A stretch of 52,449 nucleotides of DNA from Chloroflexota bacterium (GTDB lineage: Bacteria > Chloroflexota > Anaerolineae > B4-G1 > SLSP01): positions 1-52,449 of the forward strand of contig JAKQHY010000195.1 in the NCBI GenBank assembly GCA_029555965.1, in the 5' to 3' direction. The position numbers and the translations under genes were made by a program. Position 1 is the stretch's first letter. Every line of letters starts with the position of its first letter. Positions 48,096 through 52,449 of the stretch are shown one piece after another. A model generated the notes under the pieces. The model searched no databases. It was given only the letters and a program-made list of their open reading frames with translations, and was not told the origin of the DNA.

Positions 48096-49258
48096 TGCGC
48101 GGCGACCCTTACCATGTCTGCGATGATCGGCTCTAACTCCGCCAGATGGGGGGAGCGCAGCAAGTAACCGTAGTCGCCGATGGCGGGCGCCAGCACGGGA
48201 TTGATGGCTTCGTGGTGGACGATGAACGCGCCATAACGCGATAAAATCTCTGTGTGGGGTAGGCAGTGGGGCAGGGCCTGTTTGCGACCCACATAGGCGC
48301 AGTGGTAGGGACGTTCTCCGACGAGGTCATGGCTATTGAATGTCACGATGTTGGCCCACTGCTGGTATAAATCCCTATCGTTAGCGTAATTGAACATATC
48401 CATCGTCAGACCGCCAGGGGGGCGCATGTTGACTTCCAACGCCACCCACCGGCCCGGCGCGACCTGGAAAAATTCGATATGGAAGAAACGTTCCCGTAGC
48501 CCGAACCCGGCCACGGCCCGCCGGCCGACATCTTCTAACCCTATAGGTAAATCGCGCATGGAATAGTAGAACAGGTCGCGCCCCTCGTTCACCGTTTCCA
48601 TAATTCCCTGGCTGAAATAATGGGAGGTGTGAAAGACAATGTGACCATCGCGGTCGGTCAAGCCGTCGAAGGAATAGAGGTCGCCCTGGATGAATTCCTC
48701 CAGCATATAATCAATCGCCGGTCGGGTCGCAAAGAAGCTTTCCAGTTCTTGCGTGTTATGAATCTTGTAGGTGGCGGCAGCGCCTACCCCCACATCCGGT
48801 TTAGCGACTATTGGATAGCCGGTTTGGGCGATCAATTCGTGGGCTGTTTCGAGCGTGTGTACAACCGCGCCCCGCGCCACTGCGATCCCGGCCTGCGTGA
48901 AGATTTGCTTCATCCGTGACTTTTGTTTGCCCCAGAGGATGTCGGCGTCCTTGGGGCCGGGTACATTGAAATCAGTGCGCAACCGCGCGTCGGTTTGCAG
49001 CCAATACTCGTTGTGCGATTCGATGCGTTCGAGTTTTCCGTAACGATGGGTGAAATAGCCGCAGGCTCGGAGCAATTGGTCGTAGTCATGCATGTTGTCC
49101 ACGCGGTAATACTCGGATAGGGCCACCCGCAATTCCATGCGGAGGGACTCGTAGGGCGCATCTCCCAGACCCAGCACATTTGCGCCATTACGGCGCAAGG
49201 CGCTGGCAAATTGGTAATAGTTGGCGGGGAAGTGAGGTGAAAACAAAAGCACGTTCAT
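48092..49258 (-). CDS. ATP-grasp ligase, first of a tandem pair
   Basis: This 388-residue paralogue of the next gene shares the N-terminal M-N-V-L-L-F-S-P-H-F-P-A-N-Y, Y-P-I-V-A-K-P-D-V-G-V-G-A, L-E-E-F-I-Q-G and E-V-N-M-R-P-P-G-G segments. All expected ATP and metal ligands are present in both, so neither looks dead. The start at 49258 is set by GGAG six to eight bases upstream; a longer frame runs into the aldolase terminator and is rejected. The order ligase, ligase, esterase implies a small biosynthetic or modifying operon of unknown product. Confidence 0.88.
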   Translation of the reverse strand: MNVLLFSPHFPANYYQFASALRRNGANVLGLGDAPYESLRMELRVALSEYYRVDNMHDYDQLLRACGYFTHRYGKLERIESHNEYWLQTDARLRTDFNVPGPKDADILWGKQKSRMKQIFTQAGIAVARGAVVHTLETAHELIAQTGYPIVAKPDVGVGAAATYKIHNTQELESFFATRPAIDYMLEEFIQGDLYSFDGLTDRDGHIVFHTSHYFSQGIMETVNEGRDLFYYSMRDLPIGLEDVGRRAVAGFGLRERFFHIEFFQVAPGRWVALEVNMRPPGGLTMDMFNYANDRDLYQQWANIVTFNSHDLVGERPYHCAYVGRKQALPHCLPHTEILSRYGAFIVHHEAINPVLAPAIGDYGYLLRSPHLAELEPIIADMVRVAAQ

Positions 49259-49354
49259 GGCTCGCTCCACGGAGAGTATCTTAAAAACTTTGGGTCTAAT
49301 GTGCCGCCCACAGGGGCGCTCTCTTAGCCCTGGTGACCCTCGAAAGGTAAAACT

Positions 49355-49384
49355 ATGGGGGGAGGAGCAAGCCCCTCCCCCCAT
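49355..49384 (-). terminator. Terminator after the fructose-bisphosphate aldolase gene
   Basis: TGGGGGGAGG and CCTCCCCCCA (about 49356-49383) form a strong stem. On the minus strand it is followed by TAGTTTTAC. It lies about 30 bases past the aldolase stop and about 100 bases ahead of the ATP-grasp pair. Confidence 0.7.
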
Positions 49385-49414
49385 TTCTCATCAACCATAG
49401 CCCGTAGGGCAGAG

Positions 49415-50266
49415 CTATGCGCGCCCGGCGCTCTTGAAGATCTCGATCTTTTGTTCGACTATCGCCTGCATCGCTTCAATCCCCGGCCCAAAAATCTTGC
49501 GAGGGTCAATTTGATCGGGGTTTTCGGCCACGAGCTTTTGAATCGTGCGAATGAAGGCATTGCGGATTTCGGTATCAATGTTGATCTTGCAGATGCCGCG
49601 TTCGACGGCCATTGTGATCTGTGCGTCGGGGATGCCGGATGCGCCGTGCAGGACCAGCGGCACGGAAACTTTGCTGCGGATTTTTTCCAGGCGCGCGAAG
49701 TCTAACTGCGGTTCGCCCTTGTAGAAGCCATGCGCATTGCCGATGGCTACCGCCAGGAAGTCGAAGCCGGCGTCTTCCACGAAGCGGGCACATTCGTCCG
49801 GGTCGCTCATAGTCGCTTCGCGGTCGCTGACTACGACATGTTCTTCTGCCCCGCCTATCTTACCGATCTCGGCCTCTACGGGAATGCCTAGCGCGTGGCA
49901 AACTTCCACTACCTTGCGCACTTCGGCCACGTTCTGTTCGTACGGGAGTTTGGATGCGTCGCGCATGATGGAGGTGAACCCTACGCGCAGACATTGCAAC
50001 ACGGACTCAAAGCTCGGCCCGTGATCCAGGTGAATGGCTACCGGCACACTGGCTAACTGCGCCGCTTTGGCTACGATCATCGGCAGAAATTCTGCCCCGG
50101 CGTATTTGAGGGCGCCTGCGGAAATTTGCACCAGGACCGGGGCGCGCTTCGCCTCGGCGGCGCGAATAATAGCTTGCGTGATTTCCAGGTTATTGGTGTT
50201 GAATGCGCCGACCGCATAACCATTCTTCTGGGCGTCCAACAAGAGTTCTTTACTGGTAACTAACAT
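49415..50266 (-). CDS. fba: Class II fructose-1,6-bisphosphate aldolase
   Basis: This 283-residue zinc aldolase is of the shorter class II type. Metal and catalytic motifs: HLDHG at 79-83 with Asp81 and His82, G-N-A-H-G-F-Y, L-H-G-A-S-G, and the phosphate-binding N-I-D-T-E near residue 228. It splits or forms fructose 1,6-bisphosphate (tagatose bisphosphate is a possible alternative substrate in this subgroup). It follows phosphofructokinase in glycolysis, encoded 42 kb away in this window. The start is ATG. The gene is followed by its own terminator. Confidence 0.94.
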   Translation of the reverse strand: MLVTSKELLLDAQKNGYAVGAFNTNNLEITQAIIRAAEAKRAPVLVQISAGALKYAGAEFLPMIVAKAAQLASVPVAIHLDHGPSFESVLQCLRVGFTSIMRDASKLPYEQNVAEVRKVVEVCHALGIPVEAEIGKIGGAEEHVVVSDREATMSDPDECARFVEDAGFDFLAVAIGNAHGFYKGEPQLDFARLEKIRSKVSVPLVLHGASGIPDAQITMAVERGICKINIDTEIRNAFIRTIQKLVAENPDQIDPRKIFGPGIEAMQAIVEQKIEIFKSAGRA

Positions 50267-50340
50267 GGCTCTCCTTATTATTCGATAGAAATTTTTGGAT
50301 TCACTGGAATATAACTGCGTTTAACGAAAAAGTCAACCGA

Positions 50341-51081
50341 TTAGTGCTCCAACTCCGTTGTGTCGGGAGGGGTGGGTTGAGGGCCTTGGTATTCAAAGAT
50401 GTAACCGACACTGGCGCGTGTCTGGATATAGCATGGGTTGGCCGGATCCGGCTCGATTTTTTGGCGCAAGCGATGGATAACTTGCCATAGCAGTTGCCCA
50501 TCGTTTTCATGCCCAGGCCCCCAAACCTGACTCAGAAGATATTCGGGCATCAGCACATGGCCGGCTTGACGCGCCAACAACGCGAACACGGTGTATTCAG
50601 TGTGGGTCAGCTTGATTTCCACACCGAGGCGATAGACCCGTTTTTTGCCAAAATCCACCGTTAATTCGCCTACGTGCAGCACGGGCGGCGAGGACGGGAC
50701 GGGCGAGTCAGACTGACGCAACTGAACCCGTATGCGGGCCAATAACTCCCGCATACTGAAGGGTTTCGTGATGTAATCATTGGCGCCATCATCCAGTCCA
50801 CGCACTTTGTCCATTGTATCCGCCGATGCAGTGAGGAAAATGATGGGAACGTTGGAAAAACCTCGGATGCGTCGGCAAACTTCATACCCATCCATACCGG
50901 GCATAAAAACATCCAATAAAATCAAATCGTAGTGATCCTCGGCGATCAATTCTATCGCTTTTTCACCATTGGGCGCGACAGCAACCTCATACTGACTTGC
51001 CTCAAGATTGATTTTGATCACACGAACATAACGAGGATCATCTTCAACCACCAATATGCGCGCTGAATGGTCAGATATCAT
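50341..51081 (-). CDS. OmpR/PhoB-type response regulator
   Basis: This 246-residue regulator has a receiver (1-120) with E13-D14-D15, phospho-acceptor Asp57 in LILLDVFMPGMDG, Thr84 and Lys106 in ITKPF, followed by a winged-helix DNA-binding domain (about 135-232: L-T-H-T-E-Y-T-V-F-A-L-L-A, V-I-H-R-L-R-Q-K-I-E, T-R-A-S-V-G-Y-I-F). No histidine kinase is adjacent, so it is an orphan with unknown input and targets. The short C-terminal tail after the winged helix is Pro/Thr-rich. It is divergently oriented to yajC. Confidence 0.95.
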   Translation of the reverse strand: MISDHSARILVVEDDPRYVRVIKINLEASQYEVAVAPNGEKAIELIAEDHYDLILLDVFMPGMDGYEVCRRIRGFSNVPIIFLTASADTMDKVRGLDDGANDYITKPFSMRELLARIRVQLRQSDSPVPSSPPVLHVGELTVDFGKKRVYRLGVEIKLTHTEYTVFALLARQAGHVLMPEYLLSQVWGPGHENDGQLLWQVIHRLRQKIEPDPANPCYIQTRASVGYIFEYQGPQPTPPDTTELEH

Positions 51082-51163
51082 ACCTTACCTCCCGGTGAAT
51101 ATGGAACATAATCTGACTTGCGGTCTACAAAGTGTAACTCTTTTTTTCTAACTTTCAAGCGAC

Positions 51164-51192
51164 TTGTTTTCCCTTCTCTTCAAGGGTATAAT
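51164..51192 (+). promoter_or_regulatory. Promoter of the yajC-phosphatase-ATPase genes
   Basis: TTGTTT (51164-51169) and a perfect TATAAT (51187-51192) are spaced by 17 bases. The first coding start is about 57 bases downstream. Confidence 0.7.
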
Positions 51193-51248
51193 CGAATTAA
51201 CCGCAAGATTGCGGAATGATAAAACACAATTTTAACATAGGAGCCGTC

Positions 51249-51527
51249 ATGAATCAGGCATCCGGTGAATGGTTTTGGCTAATTCTTATTGCAATGATGG
51301 CCCTTGCTGTTTATCTGCCGCGCTGGGCGGCGCAGCGGCGGCGCAAACAAAAAGAGTCTACCCTGGTTGTTGGCGATCAAGTGTTGACCATCGGGGGCTT
51401 GCTCGGGACATTGACTCATATTGACTTCGAGAAAGATGTCGCCCGCCTGCAAATTGCAGAAGGGGTTGAGATAGAGATTTTGATCGGCGCCATCCATGGT
51501 AAGCGCGCCGATCAAAACGAGCGCTAG
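51249..51527 (+). CDS. yajC: Preprotein translocase accessory subunit YajC
   Basis: This 92-residue protein has one N-terminal membrane helix (about 8-24), a basic stretch R-W-A-A-Q-R-R-R-K-Q-K, and the YajC core V-V-G-D-Q-V-L-T-I-G-G-L-L-G-T-L. YajC is an accessory of the SecDF complex at the cytoplasmic membrane; SecD and SecF are not adjacent here. The ATG at 51249 is chosen for TAGGAG seven bases upstream; an earlier in-frame ATG at 51216 has no such site. It begins a compact three-gene run. Confidence 0.9.
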   Translation: MNQASGEWFWLILIAMMALAVYLPRWAAQRRRKQKESTLVVGDQVLTIGGLLGTLTHIDFEKDVARLQIAEGVEIEILIGAIHGKRADQNER

Positions 51528-51540
51528 AGGGAGGTGCTGC

Positions 51541-52248
51541 ATGCATCTTTCGGTTGCCGTGAGTAAAATCAACAAGTGGGGCGTGCGCGAGAGCGGCGAC
51601 ACGGTGGAGATGATCGAACGCCCGCATGGCGGCCTCTCGTTTGTGCTGGCCGACGGGCAAAGTTCTGGCGAAGCCGCCAAGGCGATCAGCATCCGCGTGG
51701 TGCGCAAAGTTGTCTCGGACCTGGCGGAAGGCGTGCGCGACGGCGCGACGGCGCGCGCCGCCAACGATATGCTGTACGCTCTGCGCCAGGGCAAAGTATC
51801 CTCGACGCTCGTCGTCCTTTCAGTAGAATTGGAAAGCCATTCCCTCATTGTGACCCAATGCGGTGAATCCTCCGTCTACGTGCGCTACCCCGGCGGCGAC
51901 CTGCAATTGCTGGAAAGTGAGACGCCGGTGTTGGGCTTCTACCGCAACACCCGCCCGACGGTGGATCACATTTACCTGGAGCCGGGACTGGTGGCCTGCG
52001 CCTTCACCGATGGCCTCAAACACGCCGGGAGCCGCAGCGGCGTTGAATTCGACATCCCCGAGGCGCTCGAAGCGGTCTGGCAAGAGTCGCCAACGGCGCT
52101 CGCGCTGGCGGATGGCCTGCTGGAACGCGCAATGGCCGCCGATAATGGCCGCCCCACCGACGACACCAGCATCCTCGTGCTTCACGTGCAGTCAGGGGAA
52201 CCCACCGGCCCGCGCGGGATGCAGGTGGAAGTGCCGCTGCCCGACTGA
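51541..52248 (+). CDS. PP2C/SpoIIE-type phosphatase
   Basis: This 235-residue PPM-family phosphatase has metal-binding motifs D-G-Q-S-S-G-E-A-A (Asp-Gly first motif), F-T-D-G-L in the middle and D-D-T-S-I-L-V-L at the end. It likely removes phosphate from serine or threonine of a regulatory partner such as an anti-anti-sigma factor. No sensor domain is fused. GAGGGAGG lies six bases before the ATG. The next gene starts within its stop codon (TGATG), so the two are translationally coupled. Confidence 0.9.
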   Translation: MHLSVAVSKINKWGVRESGDTVEMIERPHGGLSFVLADGQSSGEAAKAISIRVVRKVVSDLAEGVRDGATARAANDMLYALRQGKVSSTLVVLSVELESHSLIVTQCGESSVYVRYPGGDLQLLESETPVLGFYRNTRPTVDHIYLEPGLVACAFTDGLKHAGSRSGVEFDIPEALEAVWQESPTALALADGLLERAMAADNGRPTDDTSILVLHVQSGEPTGPRGMQVEVPLPD

Positions 52249-52449
52249 TGGACGCGAGCGAGCCGGGTGAGCGTGCGCCGTTAATCGGGATCGTCGGCCC
52301 GTGTTCGTCCGGCAAAACCACCCTGGCGCGGGCGCTGCGGGCGCGCGGTTACGCGGCGAAGGAAATCATGCAAGAGCACTGCGCCGCCCCGGATATGTGG
52401 CGGCGCATCACCCACCCGGACCTTTTGATCTACCTGGATGTCAGCCTCG
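52248..52449 (+). CDS. P-loop ATPase/kinase, N-terminal part
   Basis: The frame opens at an ATG that shares one base with the phosphatase stop and runs off the window after 67 codons. It contains a Walker A motif G-P-C-S-S-G-K-T-T at about 17-25, followed by L-A-R-A-L-R-A-R-G-Y and a later L-L-I-Y-L-D-V-S strand. This fits a small nucleoside/adenylate-kinase-like P-loop protein. The substrate cannot be told from the part seen. Coupling to the phosphatase gene suggests a shared role. Confidence 0.75.
   Translation, partial: MDASEPGERAPLIGIVGPCSSGKTTLARALRARGYAAKEIMQEHCAAPDMWRRITHPDLLIYLDVSL

Noticed and set aside
1..52449. tRNA, rRNA or riboswitch genes
   Set aside because: No T-loop-like GGTTCGAATCC with a matching acceptor stem, no rRNA segment and no recognisable riboswitch core was found by eye; a covariance-model scan would be needed to exclude small ones.

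Overview
The window looks like a chromosomal segment of an uncultured Chloroflexota bacterium, probably Anaerolineae-like. This is inferred from the general style and not from a marker gene: moderately high GC, secreted proteins with Thr/Pro-rich linkers (LysM, PA14, NBR1-Ig and peptidoglycan-binding domains), CHAT-type helical repeats, and many short semi-palindromic repeats between genes. No rRNA, tRNA, prophage or CRISPR array was seen.

Layout. 1-2744: end of greA, nrdR, a glutaredoxin, a single-domain response regulator and a Wzz-like membrane protein, with clear hairpin terminators. 2763-5034: the most unusual part. A two-gene minus-strand operon encodes a soluble SPFH/band-7 protein and a retron-like reverse transcriptase. 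A good promoter and a leader of about 300 nt with two strong hairpins precede it, and a MITE-like fold-back element flanks it. 5157-11165: a helical-repeat protein, pfkA, an orphan CpaF/TadA ATPase, a LysM/PA14 secreted protein and a pseudo-receiver. 11228-16820: M3 oligopeptidase, YchF GTPase, a NarL-type histidine kinase and an overlapping membrane protein. 16897-19865: GH1 glycosidase, GNAT acetyltransferase and a UvrC/Cho-like protein lacking the C-terminal nuclease domain. 19979-24535: a TetR regulator with palindromic operators over its own promoter, followed by a heterodimeric ABC exporter. 24748-30343: a lipoprotein, a MazG-like protein and a plant-polysaccharide pair (GH3 and GH28). 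30587-36928: AI-2E-type permease, lepA, tlyA, rluD and hutI on the minus strand. 37097-46041: lytic transglycosylase, SbcD-like nuclease, a membrane-anchored WD40 protein, a HEAT-repeat protein, dcd and argS. 46135-49258: an esterase-like hydrolase behind two overlapping paralogous ATP-grasp genes. 49415-52449: class II aldolase, an OmpR-type regulator, yajC, a PP2C-like phosphatase and the start of a P-loop ATPase.

How genes relate. PfkA and class II aldolase are consecutive glycolytic steps, but in separate loci. GH1, GH3 and GH28 point to growth on plant oligosaccharides. LepA, TlyA, RluD and ArgS serve translation. NrdR, Dcd and the MazG-like protein act around deoxynucleotides.

A second theme is repeats. 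At least five families of dispersed or tandem intergenic repeats are present, and several begin exactly at the 3' end of a gene and supply its last codons or stop codon (RT, TetR, RluD, GNAT).

All assignments come from reading motifs by eye. No database search or RNA folding was run.
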